Origin: Salmonella enterica subsp. enterica serovar Choleraesuis
GTDB taxonomy: Bacteria; Pseudomonadota; Gammaproteobacteria; Enterobacterales; Enterobacteriaceae
Assembly (NCBI GenBank): GCA_022846635.1
Contig: AP025685.1
Span: forward strand, 2,666,001-2,730,000
Reading direction: 5' to 3'
Length of the DNA: 64,000 nt
Each line of letters starts with the position of its first letter. Position 1 is the stretch's first letter. Both the position numbers and the translations under genes were made by a program. Positions 1 through 8,950 of the stretch are shown here, piece by piece. The notes under the pieces are model-generated. The model saw only the letters and a list, made by a program, of their open reading frames with translations, made no database searches and was not told the DNA's origin.

Positions 1-1167
1 TTTCAGGTCGGCAATCTGTTTCTCGGTAGTGGCGATGAATTGCTCATTATCCTGAGCGACATCACCAAAAATGCTTTTCACACCGGGGAGGTTTTTGGTT
101 GTCTCGTAGGCTGATTTAGCAAAATCGGCAATCAGCAGATCGCCCTGTTTCAGGATGATTTGTACCTGTTCGACGGTCGCTGCTACCACATCAATGATCA
201 GGCTGGTCCCGCCGATAAACCGCGCGCCGACGGCATCCCAGGCGTCAGTTGCCCATTTTTTGAAATCGTCCCACATTTTTTCAACCGGTGTGGCGCTACC
301 GGCAACCTGATCCATGCGCTGCTGCATGGTATCGGAGAACAGTTTGATAGCCTCGGTGGCCGCAGCCTGTTTGCCCTGCGTTTTCTCCAGTCCGTCGATA
401 TATTTCAGCTGGCCGACCGTCAGAAAATTGTATTGCTCATTCAGGCTCGCCAGCGCTTTAACCGGATCTTTAGCAATAGCCGCAAACGCCGCCTCTATTT
501 TATCGGCGCCATCCCCCATCGTTCGGGCCCATTCCTGTGATGTCTGGGCTACCATTTTTATCTGGCCGGATGTGTATTTCCCAGTGTTCGCCAGACGGGC
601 CAGCGTTTCGGCCGTTGAACTGATGGAGGTATTGGTTTTCCCGCCAATCGTCTCGGCCATGTCCCACAGCTGACCGGTCGTCGTGCCGGCCATACCGCCC
701 GTCATCACCAGCGCCTTATACAGGTCAGTGTTGGCTTTCTCGGCCTGCCAGGCAGAAAACGCAACACCGCCCGCCACGGCGGCAAACCCGCCCAGCGCCA
801 GGCTCGCCGGGGTGATCATGGTCCTCAGCACGTTGAGGGTGGCCCCGATCCCGCCAAACGAGTCTTTAATCTGGCCGCCCTGCTGGAGCATGATGAGCCA
901 GGGACTCTGGCCGCCTGCCAGCTGTGTGGCGATATCGGTAAACTGCGCCGGCAGCATGCGCATCGCATTCGAAAACTGCCCGACGGATATCCCGGCCCGC
1001 TTAGCGGCCAGCTCCTGACGGGAGAACACACCTGCCGCAGCCGCGGAGGCATCATTGGCTGCTGCGGCGAAGCCATCAAACTGCCGGCGTGCATATTCAA
1101 GTTGTTTTTGAAAATTGACCGAATTAACGTCGAGGTTAACGACCAGGTCACCCACTGGCTGGGCCAT
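1..1167 (-). CDS. H: Phage tail tape measure protein, lambda gpH type (partial, 3' end outside window)
   Basis: The minus-strand frame stays open from the ATG at 1167 to the window edge, giving about 389 N-terminal residues. The start is preceded by a strong GGAGG at 1171-1180. The N-terminus (MAQPVGDLVVNLDVNS), followed by an Ala-rich stretch and the segments RMLPAQFTDIATQLAGG and MLQQGGQIKDSFGG, matches the lambda tape measure family from memory. These proteins set tail length and help DNA ejection through the inner membrane. The start overlaps the end of the T frame, as in lambda. The rest of the gene and the tail tip genes lie left of the window. Confidence 0.93.
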   Translation of the reverse strand, partial: MAQPVGDLVVNLDVNSVNFQKQLEYARRQFDGFAAAANDASAAAAGVFSRQELAAKRAGISVGQFSNAMRMLPAQFTDIATQLAGGQSPWLIMLQQGGQIKDSFGGIGATLNVLRTMITPASLALGGFAAVAGGVAFSAWQAEKANTDLYKALVMTGGMAGTTTGQLWDMAETIGGKTNTSISSTAETLARLANTGKYTSGQIKMVAQTSQEWARTMGDGADKIEAAFAAIAKDPVKALASLNEQYNFLTVGQLKYIDGLEKTQGKQAAATEAIKLFSDTMQQRMDQVAGSATPVEKMWDDFKKWATDAWDAVGARFIGGTSLIIDVVAATVEQVQIILKQGDLLIADFAKSAYETTKNLPGVKSIFGDVAQDNEQFIATTEKQIADLK

Positions 1168-1462
1168 AACGGACTCCTCCTGAAATTCCCTCAGCTGCTG
1201 CCATCAGGGCGTTATCATCTGGCTCACTCTCCGGCTCCGCCGCGCGCGCAGATAACAGGCTGAACTGATCAGGCGTCATGGACGTATCGCGGCTGAACAT
1301 GCTGAAAATGGAATAAATGAGCGTGGAGAAATGCGCATCGATTTGCGCGGAGTGGAAATAGTTTTCCCGGTAGAACACACGCCAGTCGGCGTATTCTGTC
1401 GATGAGATGCCGGCGAGCATGGCGCGCCAGTCGGGCCGGCCGAATTCACGCGCCATCTGCAT
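1148..1462 (-). CDS. T: Tail assembly protein T (frameshift extension of G)
   Basis: The 104-codon frame corresponds to lambda gpT. In that family it is not made alone but as the C-terminal part of a G-T fusion produced by a -1 ribosomal frameshift near the end of G. Here the T frame extends upstream of its first ATG to the end of G (residues A-L-A-G-E-L-A-F-A before the ATG), which fits this mechanism. The fusion acts as a tail assembly chaperone coating the tape measure protein and is absent from virions. The 3' end overlaps the tape measure start by 20 bases. Confidence 0.85.
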   Translation of the reverse strand: MQMAREFGRPDWRAMLAGISSTEYADWRVFYRENYFHSAQIDAHFSTLIYSIFSMFSRDTSMTPDQFSLLSARAAEPESEPDDNALMAAAEGISGGVRYGPASG

Positions 1463-1482
1463 GGCAAACGCCAGCTCCCCGG

Positions 1483-1866
1483 CTAAGGCTTTTCCGCCGT
1501 GACGGGCTCTGATTCGGTGTCGCCGTCTGCGCTGGCAGGCGGCAGCATGCCGGATAACCGTTTGACGACACTATCCGCCGCGCCGATCGCCTCCAGCGGC
1601 CAGGTGCGTAAGGTCTCCTCGGCCAGAGCAAGCATCTGCTCGCGAGTCGGGTGCGGACCTGGCTTAAATTCACGGGTATGCGCCAGGGACATGGCGACCA
1701 GAAATGCACTGGTACGCACCACCATATTCATGGCGTTGTTCATGTTATTTTCCGACGATTCGAGATCGTGCAGATACTGCAGGTACTCAATGCGCTGCAG
1801 GGCTGACAGTTCTGTGAGCACGACTTTGCTGCCGTTATATTCAAACGGCTCCTGTTTCAGGAACAT
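1483..1866 (-). CDS. G: Tail assembly chaperone G
   Basis: This 127-residue protein begins MFLKQEPFEYNGSKVVLTEL. Size, sequence and position between the major tail protein and the tape measure identify the lambda gpG family. It is a cytoplasmic chaperone for the tape measure protein during tail tube assembly. A slippery heptamer lies just before its stop codon, so a fraction of product should continue into T. It is part of the late morphogenesis operon on the minus strand. Confidence 0.9.
   Translation of the reverse strand: MFLKQEPFEYNGSKVVLTELSALQRIEYLQYLHDLESSENNMNNAMNMVVRTSAFLVAMSLAHTREFKPGPHPTREQMLALAEETLRTWPLEAIGAADSVVKRLSGMLPPASADGDTESEPVTAEKP
1489..1495 (-). promoter_or_regulatory. 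Candidate -1 programmed frameshift site of tail genes G/T
   Basis: On the minus strand the heptamer is G GAA AAG, two codons before the G stop codon (TAG, 1483-1485). Lambda uses G GGA AAG in the same place. A -1 slip moves ribosomes from the G frame into the open T frame. The placement and the open frames are seen directly; use of the site is inferred by homology. Confidence 0.7.
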
Positions 1867-1902
1867 AATTAACCTCAGAAAAAGGGGGCTTGCGCCCCGC
1901 TA

Positions 1903-2640
1903 TCAGGAAACGGTGACAGTGGCAACAGCGACTTTTTTGCCGCCACTGGTCATCGCCACCAGTTGCGCGCTGCCAGCGGTTTTGCCGGTAACTGTGATGG
2001 TGTTGCCAGAGACAGCAACGGTGGCGACGCTCTCATTAGAAACTGCCGCGGTGAATGATTTGTCCGTAGCGTCAGCCGGAGCAAAATTAACGGTAACCGC
2101 CGTCGATTTCCCTACCTGAACCGTTGGGGCTGTCGGCGCCAGCGTGATGCCGGTCGCCTCGACAGGCGGCGTGGTGCGGTCCTCTGCCAGAGACGGCTTC
2201 CCGTTGTTGGTGATTTTTACAGTGCGGGTGATCACCTCTTTGGCTGTGACGGTTTTCCCGAGGCTGGATGCCCAGCCCTTGAACACATCAACCGCGCCAT
2301 TAGGGTAACGGATTTTGTACGCCCGCTCGGTGCCATCATTGAACCATGCGACCAGGTCCTGCTGGCCTGCCTCGCCGGGTTTCCATGCCAGGGTATATCC
2401 GGTTTCACCGGCCGACTTCTCACCCTGCGCCGTGTTTTTCCAGTCGGCGTTGGGGTCGTCCAGATAGGTATCGTCGTAAGAATCCGCCGTCAGTTCGCCT
2501 GGCGTCAGATCTTTAATTTTGGCAAGGCGGGTCCAGTCGATATCAGAGAGAGGGTTAGCGAACGGATCACCCATGCCGGTGTAAATCCATAGAGTTGTGC
2601 CAGCGCCTTTTACCGGCTCAAGTGGGTTTGGTGTTGCCAT
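1903..2640 (-). CDS. V: Major tail tube protein (lambda gpV) with C-terminal Ig-like domain
   Basis: The 245-residue protein starts [20 protein letters not shown] and closely follows lambda gpV (246 residues) along its length. The N-terminal part forms the hexameric tail tube. After about residue 155, a sequence rich in T, V and A, including repeated TITVTG-like strands, is the bacterial Ig-like (BIG2) domain that decorates the tail surface. It lies 8 bases downstream of U. Confidence 0.95.
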   Translation of the reverse strand: MATPNPLEPVKGAGTTLWIYTGMGDPFANPLSDIDWTRLAKIKDLTPGELTADSYDDTYLDDPNADWKNTAQGEKSAGETGYTLAWKPGEAGQQDLVAWFNDGTERAYKIRYPNGAVDVFKGWASSLGKTVTAKEVITRTVKITNNGKPSLAEDRTTPPVEATGITLAPTAPTVQVGKSTAVTVNFAPADATDKSFTAAVSNESVATVAVSGNTITVTGKTAGSAQLVAMTSGGKKVAVATVTVS

Positions 2641-2647
2641 AGTTGCC

Positions 2648-3046
2648 TCACATTTCGTAGGTAATGGAATACTTCAAATCAGCTGAGGACCAGAGGCCCA
2701 GATCGTCATCGCGCTGATAGTCATAGCCCTGCTGAACCATGACGGTAATTAATCCTGCCAGCGCAGGAACATCTCCCAGCGCTGGATAAATGCGCGATTC
2801 CATCCATTCATCCAGCTCTGAATCGGGTACCTGGGCAGGCAGGAAAACTTCTATATGCAAAGTGGCCTGCCAGGTATCGGCATCCAGATCCTCGCCGGTG
2901 TATTCGGCATCGGTGAGGTAAACGGCGATGGCCGGAAAGTCATCTTCTTCAAAAACGGCAGGGCGCCCGTCAAACAACGAGACACCGGGCCCGGCGATCG
3001 AGTCCAGTGCATCGATGACCGCCAGGCGGATATCGGTATGTTTCAT
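2648..3046 (-). CDS. U: Tail terminator protein U
   Basis: The 132-residue protein is near-identical in length to lambda gpU (131). It shares the segments [35 protein letters not shown] and the C-terminal ITYEM. gpU forms a ring that caps the tail tube and stops polymerisation at the correct length. The start codon shares the last base of the Z stop codon, so the two are probably translationally coupled. Confidence 0.95.
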   Translation of the reverse strand: MKHTDIRLAVIDALDSIAGPGVSLFDGRPAVFEEDDFPAIAVYLTDAEYTGEDLDADTWQATLHIEVFLPAQVPDSELDEWMESRIYPALGDVPALAGLITVMVQQGYDYQRDDDLGLWSSADLKYSITYEM

Positions 3047-3597
3047 TATTTAACCAGTATTCGGAGTTGATTTTTCAGAGCGGCGCGCAGCTCTTTGGGC
3101 ATATCGCTGCTCAGCAGTTTGGGGACTTCGGCAGAAAACGCATCCGTAAGCGGAGTAGCCATTGGAATTTTGACAACTTCAATGGGATAGCGAGCCTTGG
3201 CTGTGCGCTGCATTACGTGCCAGCGGCCATTTTTTAACTGCTGGATAAAAGCGCCGGGGAAACGAAATTTACCGATCCGCAGCACACTGCGAATACCATT
3301 TTTATCCCGTTTTCGCCGGGATAGCCGGACGCTGGCGATACCCAGTTTTATCGCTGGCAGATTGCCCCGGTTAACTCTGATGGTGGCCAGCGGCTTCTTA
3401 GGGGAGGCGCGCTTAAGTTTTGCCCTCCCTCTGACCAGCTTATTGGGAATACCCGTATCTTTGGCAACAATCCGCACACTGCGGCTGACTGCTCGCCCCG
3501 CTACCCGGTTAACCGCCTGCGCAGACGCCCGTGGCACGGCTTTTTTACTGATGGTGTTGAGGTTTTCGATGATTTCATCCAATCCCTCTACTGACAT
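3046..3597 (-). CDS. Z: Minor tail protein Z
   Basis: The 183-residue, strongly basic protein corresponds to lambda gpZ (192 residues) in position and sequence character. It has many R and K residues and segments such as AVPRASAQAVNRVAGRAVSR. gpZ acts late in tail maturation and is needed for the tail to join heads productively and deliver DNA. It lies between FII and U, exactly as in lambda. Confidence 0.9.
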   Translation of the reverse strand: MSVEGLDEIIENLNTISKKAVPRASAQAVNRVAGRAVSRSVRIVAKDTGIPNKLVRGRAKLKRASPKKPLATIRVNRGNLPAIKLGIASVRLSRRKRDKNGIRSVLRIGKFRFPGAFIQQLKNGRWHVMQRTAKARYPIEVVKIPMATPLTDAFSAEVPKLLSSDMPKELRAALKNQLRILVK

Positions 3598-3606
3598 AGT
3601 ACCCCC

Positions 3607-3960
3607 TTAACGGCGCCGGTTACCGGTGGGCGGCTGTCCGCGCCCCAGCCAGACATAGCAGGATCCACAATCGTCAGGGGTGACACGGTCAACCCAGAAT
3701 GACTCACCATTCACCGCAATCGTGTCCAGTCGCTGCAACCCGATAACAGACGGCGTTTTTACAAACAGTGACGGCGCCGTGCCCTCAATCCTGACGCCGG
3801 AACCCGCGTAGGCCACATTTTCAGGGTCATCAAAGACCCCGTGAATATCCCGCCCCGATATTGCCCCGGACGTGATCCGCGCAACGCATCCCATCACGTC
3901 CAGAATGGCTCCGTCCGCGCGCGAAATAGCCGCATCAAACAGGCTGTCAAAATCAGCCAT
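3607..3960 (-). CDS. FII: Head-tail connector protein FII
   Basis: At 117 residues this matches lambda gpFII in length, in the start MADFDSLFDAAI and in the end GRGQPPTGNRRR. gpFII binds the filled head after DNA packaging and forms the site to which tails attach. It is nine bases downstream of FI in the late operon. Confidence 0.95.
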   Translation of the reverse strand: MADFDSLFDAAISRADGAILDVMGCVARITSGAISGRDIHGVFDDPENVAYAGSGVRIEGTAPSLFVKTPSVIGLQRLDTIAVNGESFWVDRVTPDDCGSCYVWLGRGQPPTGNRRR

Positions 3961-3969
3961 GCGCCCCCC

Positions 3970-4359
3970 TTAGAGCAGGCGCACCAGTTTCAGCCGTTCC
4001 AGTTCTTCGGCCTCTGCGGCAGGCAGGCGGAAAACGGTCCCCGCCGTGACCATATGAATACTCTCGCTTTTGGTGACATGAAGAGCCTCTACATGCAGGT
4101 ATGCCAGCGCCTCAACGCTGACATAGCCACCAGCAGGGGATTTTCCCTGCGATGGCGACTCTGGCGGCTCCGGTGGCTGAGGCTCTGGAAGCGCGCTGCC
4201 CGTGACCGCTTCATCCTCCACCGCTGCATCATCGTCGAGTTCTTCTTCCAGCTCTGCGACACGCAAGGCCAGCTCCTCTTTAGAGCCGGTCAAATTAACG
4301 TCGCGCCCCAGCTGCTGCGCCAGCGCTTTCAGGCGCTGGATTAGTTCTTCTTTAGTCAT
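3970..4359 (-). CDS. FI: DNA packaging accessory protein FI
   Basis: The product is 129 residues from the ATG at 4359, which gives MTKEELIQRL, the lambda gpFI N-terminus. An in-frame ATG at 4392 would add 11 residues but lacks homology. Lambda gpFI (132 residues) helps the terminase-DNA complex find the prohead. The centre is acidic and low-complexity (EELDDDAAVEDE, then Pro-rich), as typical for this family. Confidence 0.88.
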   Translation of the reverse strand: MTKEELIQRLKALAQQLGRDVNLTGSKEELALRVAELEEELDDDAAVEDEAVTGSALPEPQPPEPPESPSQGKSPAGGYVSVEALAYLHVEALHVTKSESIHMVTAGTVFRLPAAEAEELERLKLVRLL

Positions 4360-4404
4360 GGGAAGTTTCTCTCTGAAAAAGGAACGGCCCATGCGGGCCG
4401 TTTA

Positions 4405-5430
4405 TCATGCAAGCTGGACGGAAACAAACTCGTCAGGATCAGCCAGCAGCATCAGCGGTGCCGACTGAATCATGGTGAATTCGCGGGCCGGGTCGCCAGT
4501 CTGTACCCAGTTTTTCGGATAGCGGGCGGAGGAGTTAATGCCTTCACGCTGAGCATCCACATCCTGGATGCAACCATACGTGCGCAGTCCGCGCGCCTGA
4601 GTGTTACCCAGAACCATCGTCAGGTCAGGCAGATAGCTCTTTTTAGCGTCCCCTTCCACGAACTGGCCGGAATAAACCACGATAGCCACATCGCCGTACA
4701 TACCTTTGTATGAAACAGCCTGGCCCAGGTCTTTTACGGCCGTTTCCAGCTCTGAGTTGGAGCCGCGCCGGGTGTCCAGCTTAGCCTGCACCGCTTTAAA
4801 GGAGCGGAAAAGCGCCCACCCCTGCGGATCGAATACGATGATATTAATCACCCCGCTGGCGTTGAGCGCATACTGCTCAATATCATCAGTAGGGTCATAG
4901 GTTTCTTTGTCGCGACCCGACCAGGCTGCGGCACCGGCCTGAATAATGTTATTTTTTGCACTACGCCCCATATCGACCTCAACCGGCTCAAACGCATCAC
5001 CGGTCATGGTGTATTTGCCTTTGAGGACGGCAGACACCGCCTGCATTTCTTCAACCTGTGCAATGGCGAGTTCTTCATCCTTCATGTTCTGTAGGATAAT
5101 GCGGCGGCGACGATAAGCAGGATCGGCCAGATTCTGCGGATCCTCATCCGGCAGACGCCGCAGGGTCATCTGAGGATTAACCTCATGTTTTGGCTTCACG
5201 TAACCCGGCATAAACTCCGAAGTAGAACCACCACGAGAACGGATGGTCTTGCCGGAAACCACCGGCGACACATAGAGCGCCATATTGACCAGACCGGGGA
5301 TCTGCGAAAGGTAAACTTTCTCAGTAGAAAACGGATAGCTTTCGCGAAAAAAGATGCGCAGAAACAGCGGGTCAAATTTAAATTTCTGTTCATTTACCGC
5401 AATCAGCTGAGCGGTGGTGTAAGTCGACAT
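4405..5430 (-). CDS. E: Major capsid protein (lambda gpE)
   Basis: The 341-residue product has exactly the length of lambda gpE. It begins MSTYTTAQLIAVNEQKFKFD and ends DPDEFVSVQLA. HK97-fold coat proteins of this family form the icosahedral prohead, which expands on DNA packaging. The gene lies between the decoration protein D and FI. Confidence 0.96.
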   Translation of the reverse strand: MSTYTTAQLIAVNEQKFKFDPLFLRIFFRESYPFSTEKVYLSQIPGLVNMALYVSPVVSGKTIRSRGGSTSEFMPGYVKPKHEVNPQMTLRRLPDEDPQNLADPAYRRRRIILQNMKDEELAIAQVEEMQAVSAVLKGKYTMTGDAFEPVEVDMGRSAKNNIIQAGAAAWSGRDKETYDPTDDIEQYALNASGVINIIVFDPQGWALFRSFKAVQAKLDTRRGSNSELETAVKDLGQAVSYKGMYGDVAIVVYSGQFVEGDAKKSYLPDLTMVLGNTQARGLRTYGCIQDVDAQREGINSSARYPKNWVQTGDPAREFTMIQSAPLMLLADPDEFVSVQLA

Positions 5431-5503
5431 AGGATTTTCCCGTAATAAAAAAGGCCGCTATGCGGCCCTTATGAAAGGTAAAATGTGAACGGCTGAAATT
5501 GCC

Positions 5504-5836
5504 TTAAACGATGCTGATAGCAGAACCAGCGAAAGCATTGCGTTTTTTCGCTTCATCGGTGGCCGCTTCCGGCCAGAGAACATCTTCATAGCGGAATGAA
5601 CCCGATTTGTAGAACGTCAGCTCAACGCTGTTCTTATCGGCAGCAACCGCCAGGATAGCGGCAGCGCCACCAGCATTGGCACCATCCCATACGGTCAGTT
5701 TTCCGCTCGTTGCATCCAGCATCAGCGGGGTCATTGCTGGCGTGTCGGCAGTTATTTCCCCCGGGCCGAATCCAGTATGGGCAGGATCGCTGTTACCCAG
5801 CGGCTGGTAATGCTCAAAAACTTCAGTATTAGCCAT
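5504..5836 (-). CDS. D: Head decoration/stabilisation protein (lambda gpD)
   Basis: The 110-residue protein has the exact length of lambda gpD and its typical organisation, with a short N-terminal arm followed by a compact beta domain. Trimers of gpD bind the expanded capsid at three-fold axes and stabilise it against DNA pressure. It is ten bases downstream of the C/Nu3 gene. Confidence 0.95.
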   Translation of the reverse strand: MANTEVFEHYQPLGNSDPAHTGFGPGEITADTPAMTPLMLDATSGKLTVWDGANAGGAAAILAVAADKNSVELTFYKSGSFRYEDVLWPEAATDEAKKRNAFAGSAISIV

Positions 5837-5845
5837 GATGACCTC

Positions 5846-6244
5846 TTAAACGGGAGTATTCATTAAATCGTCGCCAGCGGATGCCGCCGGCGCACCAGCA
5901 GTAACCACGCCGGCCGCAGTTTCCATCAGGTGGTCGAGCGCTGTATCAGTTCTTGCCTGCGCGCTTTTCGGTGCGGCGGCGAGGATGCGCTGAGCGCTGT
6001 CAACCGTCATTCCTGGTGTCTCGGCCAGAACGCGGGCCTGTGCATCGCGGCCCTGGGCCTCTTCACAGTTAAGGATCCCCATGATTCGGCTGTTCTCAGC
6101 CGCAACGGCCGCGGTGATCTGCGCACTGACAGCAGAAGGCTCAGCCGCAACACCCGCAGAAGTTGCTGGCGTGACAGCGGCAGGACTTGAAACTGCAGCG
6201 TCCGCCGGATTAATAGTTTCTGCGGAAGCAGTAGTGACTGACAT
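5846..6244 (-). CDS. Nu3: Capsid scaffold protein Nu3 (internal in-frame start in C)
   Basis: An ATG at 6244, in frame with C, follows the strong ribosome binding site GAGGAGGG. It gives a 132-residue protein starting MSVTTASAETINPADA. Lambda makes its scaffold Nu3 from such an internal start in the C gene. The product would direct coat assembly and be removed by the protease. Confidence 0.8.
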   Translation of the reverse strand: MSVTTASAETINPADAAVSSPAAVTPATSAGVAAEPSAVSAQITAAVAAENSRIMGILNCEEAQGRDAQARVLAETPGMTVDSAQRILAAAPKSAQARTDTALDHLMETAAGVVTAGAPAASAGDDLMNTPV

Positions 6245-7177
6245 AGACCCTCCTCGGGTGGTTTTATTTCGGTTGTTAAGCGCGGCGCGCATCACGCCCA
6301 GCGCGTCAGAACTGTTAACTAATTCGTCGGCAATGCCGTGTTCGATAGCCTCCTGGCCGGAGAACACCGCAGCCTCTGTATCAAGGACCGCCTGCACCGT
6401 CATACCGGTATAGGCCGACACTTTCTCAGCAAACATCTGCCGGGTGGCATCGATCCGCGACTGAAAATCGGCGCGGACGTTTTCGGGTAATTTCTCGTAG
6501 GGATTGCCAGCCACTTTGTGTTCACCGCTGTAGATCAGCGTGACCTCAACGCCCTTCTCTTTCAGAGCAGCACCGTAGTTGCTGTGAGCCATCATGACGC
6601 CGATAGAGCCAGTGCGGGAGGTCTGGGTAATGAGGCGATGAGAAGCTGCGCTGGCAATCAGCTGGCCGGCACTACAGTTCATATCATTCGCCAGCGCCCA
6701 GACAGGCTTAATATCCCGCGCGCGGGCGATAATATCGGCGCAGTCGAACGCGCCGGAAACCATCCCGCCAGGGGTGTCCATATCAAGCAAAATCCCCTCA
6801 ACACTGGGATCGGTAATCGCCTGCTGCAGTCGGGCAATGATGCCGTTATAGCCGGTCATGCCTGAATACGGCTGGAGAGAGCGGGTTTTACCGACCAGCG
6901 TGCCGGAGATCGGCAGGACTGCTATACCATTCGTGACCTGATAACTGCGTGCCGGGCGCTGACCAGCGCCATCATCGTCACCAAAAATGGCCTGCGGCTC
7001 CAGCATCTGTCCGGCGTCCAGGGTAATGCCAGACACCGCATCAGTCAGGCGCGTGGCCCCCAGCTGGCTGGATAGCGCGCAAAAGAAAACCCGCGCATAG
7101 GCGGGTTCAAGTAACAACGGTTCGTTAAAAGCCATTCCGGCGATATGCGGGAGATTACGCAGCTCTGGCGCCATCAC
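5846..7177 (-). CDS. C: Prohead protease, S49 family (lambda gpC), with C-terminal scaffold domain
   Basis: The 443-residue protein is the lambda gpC type. Residues about 65-290 form an SppA-like S49 peptidase, with the Ser in NCSAGQLIASAAS and a Lys in the later SGEHKVAG segment as likely catalytic dyad. The C-terminal about 130 residues are Ala-rich and also made separately as the scaffold Nu3 from an internal start. The enzyme matures the prohead by cleaving portal and scaffold. The start overlaps the end of the portal gene by 23 bases. Confidence 0.94.
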   Translation of the reverse strand: MMAPELRNLPHIAGMAFNEPLLLEPAYARVFFCALSSQLGATRLTDAVSGITLDAGQMLEPQAIFGDDDGAGQRPARSYQVTNGIAVLPISGTLVGKTRSLQPYSGMTGYNGIIARLQQAITDPSVEGILLDMDTPGGMVSGAFDCADIIARARDIKPVWALANDMNCSAGQLIASAASHRLITQTSRTGSIGVMMAHSNYGAALKEKGVEVTLIYSGEHKVAGNPYEKLPENVRADFQSRIDATRQMFAEKVSAYTGMTVQAVLDTEAAVFSGQEAIEHGIADELVNSSDALGVMRAALNNRNKTTRGGSMSVTTASAETINPADAAVSSPAAVTPATSAGVAAEPSAVSAQITAAVAAENSRIMGILNCEEAQGRDAQARVLAETPGMTVDSAQRILAAAPKSAQARTDTALDHLMETAAGVVTAGAPAASAGDDLMNTPV

Positions 7178-8747
7178 TCTCCTCCTCTGTAGATTTTTTC
7201 AGCCCGGCATCAAACGCGGTCGCAGCCCACACCGGTGGCTTGAGCCCGGCGGCGCGACGCTCCATTGTTTCACGCACCTGCTGCGCGAAGATTTCCTGAT
7301 AATCATCACCGCGCTTGGCGCATTCTTTTTCGTAGGTGCTTAACCCGGCCTCAATCAGCATCACTGCTTCCTGGACCTCTTTCAGACCATCAATCGCCAT
7401 ACGACCGGAACCGATCCAGTCGCAGTTTCCCCAAGCGCTTTTAGCCTCATGGAAACTGAACCGCGCTTTCGACGGCAGCGTCACAACCCGGCGAACGATG
7501 GCTTCCTCCAGCCAGCAAAGAAACATCATGCAGGCCTGGCGTGATGCTACGAATTTACGACGTCCCATAAAGAATGCCCATGATTCATTAGCACTGGCCC
7601 GCGCGGTGGAGTAGCTCATCTGGGAATAGTTACGGGACAACTGTTCATACGAGACCCCCAGTCCTGCCGCGATATAGCGCAGTAATGACTGCTCGAACAC
7701 CGAATAACCATTATCGGTGTCCTGAGCAGACTGGAGGTTCAGAGAATCGCCAGGCATCAGGTGGGGAACCCTCGAACCGCCGAGCTTGACCGGCGCCGCG
7801 GTATAATAAGACGCCATCTCGCCCAGCCAGCCGGTCATTTTACTATTCTGCCCGGGCTCCCCGGCCCCCAGAATGAAATCCATCGCCGTGGCCGTGTCCA
7901 GCTCACTCTCGATGGTGGCTGCGTACATGGCCTTAACGATCGCGCTCTGCAGCTGCGTATTCTGTAGCGTATCGAGCATTTTCATTTGCTCCATGACGCT
8001 ATAAAACACGTTGGCCCCGCGCGTTTGACCGTCTTCCAGCGGTTCAAAAACATGGATAAATGACGTCCGCCCGCCGGGCAGCTCCCGCGGCACGTAGGTC
8101 CATCGGCTGGGCCCCCACCCCGGATAACCATCCTCGCTGATGTAATAGCCAACAGCGGCGCCGTTATTATCCATAGCCACGCCGGCCCGGCAGTTGCGTG
8201 AATCCCCGCCATTATTAGGATTGCTGATACGCTTTGGACTGACCATTTTGAACCGGGTTTTAAACAGGCGGGATGAATCACTGTCCCATGTCGCCTGAGC
8301 GCATAACTCCCCGTTAAAAGCGTGCATTGCCACGCCCTCACGGATCATCATGGTAAAACTGCGCTTACGTTCGATATCAATGCAGCAGCAGTCATCTTCT
8401 GCAAATTCTTTCCACGCGGACTCTACCTCCCGGGAAAATGCCCGGGCCTCTTCCTCGCCAATCCCGAGATAGCGCCAGCTTGGCCGGTGACTTAGCCGGA
8501 AAAACGAACCGACAATATGATCCTGGTGTAACTGGATAGCATTAGCCGCATAACCATTATTTCTGACCAGATCATCAGCCCGGGCATTACCCCGGGCAAA
8601 GTTTGGCAACAATGCTGCGTCAACGCTTTCACTCGGTGGATTCCATGCCCGCAGCTGACCGCCAAACCCACCAGCGCCACCATGATAGCCAGCGTATTCC
8701 CTCAGCGAGGTCTGCCCGTCCGGGCCTAACAATACAGGTGGTTTCAT
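7155..8747 (-). CDS. B: Portal protein (lambda gpB)
   Basis: The 530-residue protein matches lambda gpB (533) over its whole length, for example [19 protein letters not shown] near the start and [20 protein letters not shown] near the end. Twelve copies form the vertex channel through which DNA enters and leaves the head. Its start overlaps the end of W by four bases (ATGA). Confidence 0.96.
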   Translation of the reverse strand: MKPPVLLGPDGQTSLREYAGYHGGAGGFGGQLRAWNPPSESVDAALLPNFARGNARADDLVRNNGYAANAIQLHQDHIVGSFFRLSHRPSWRYLGIGEEEARAFSREVESAWKEFAEDDCCCIDIERKRSFTMMIREGVAMHAFNGELCAQATWDSDSSRLFKTRFKMVSPKRISNPNNGGDSRNCRAGVAMDNNGAAVGYYISEDGYPGWGPSRWTYVPRELPGGRTSFIHVFEPLEDGQTRGANVFYSVMEQMKMLDTLQNTQLQSAIVKAMYAATIESELDTATAMDFILGAGEPGQNSKMTGWLGEMASYYTAAPVKLGGSRVPHLMPGDSLNLQSAQDTDNGYSVFEQSLLRYIAAGLGVSYEQLSRNYSQMSYSTARASANESWAFFMGRRKFVASRQACMMFLCWLEEAIVRRVVTLPSKARFSFHEAKSAWGNCDWIGSGRMAIDGLKEVQEAVMLIEAGLSTYEKECAKRGDDYQEIFAQQVRETMERRAAGLKPPVWAATAFDAGLKKSTEEESDGARAA

Positions 8748-8950
8748 GCATAAAATCCTGCCGGTCCCCGGCGCCGCTTGGTGATACCGACCTCAACCTC
8801 CAGATCGGCTATGTATTTTTTCAGGTCACTGACCGAAGTCGCCGTGAACTCAACCCGCCGGCCATCTTTCTGAACCGTAGCCACCCGCTTACCCGTCATG
8901 AGGTCATGCAACGCAGCGCGGGCACTGTCCAGATCTGACTGTGTCGCCAT
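8744..8950 (-). CDS. W: Head-tail joining protein W
   Basis: At 68 residues this has the exact length of lambda gpW. It starts [22 protein letters not shown] and ends with a basic tail ([11 protein letters not shown]). gpW binds the portal after packaging and forms the platform for FII. Start and stop overlap both neighbours, A and B, so translation is probably coupled. Confidence 0.95.
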   Translation of the reverse strand: MATQSDLDSARAALHDLMTGKRVATVQKDGRRVEFTATSVSDLKKYIADLEVEVGITKRRRGPAGFYA

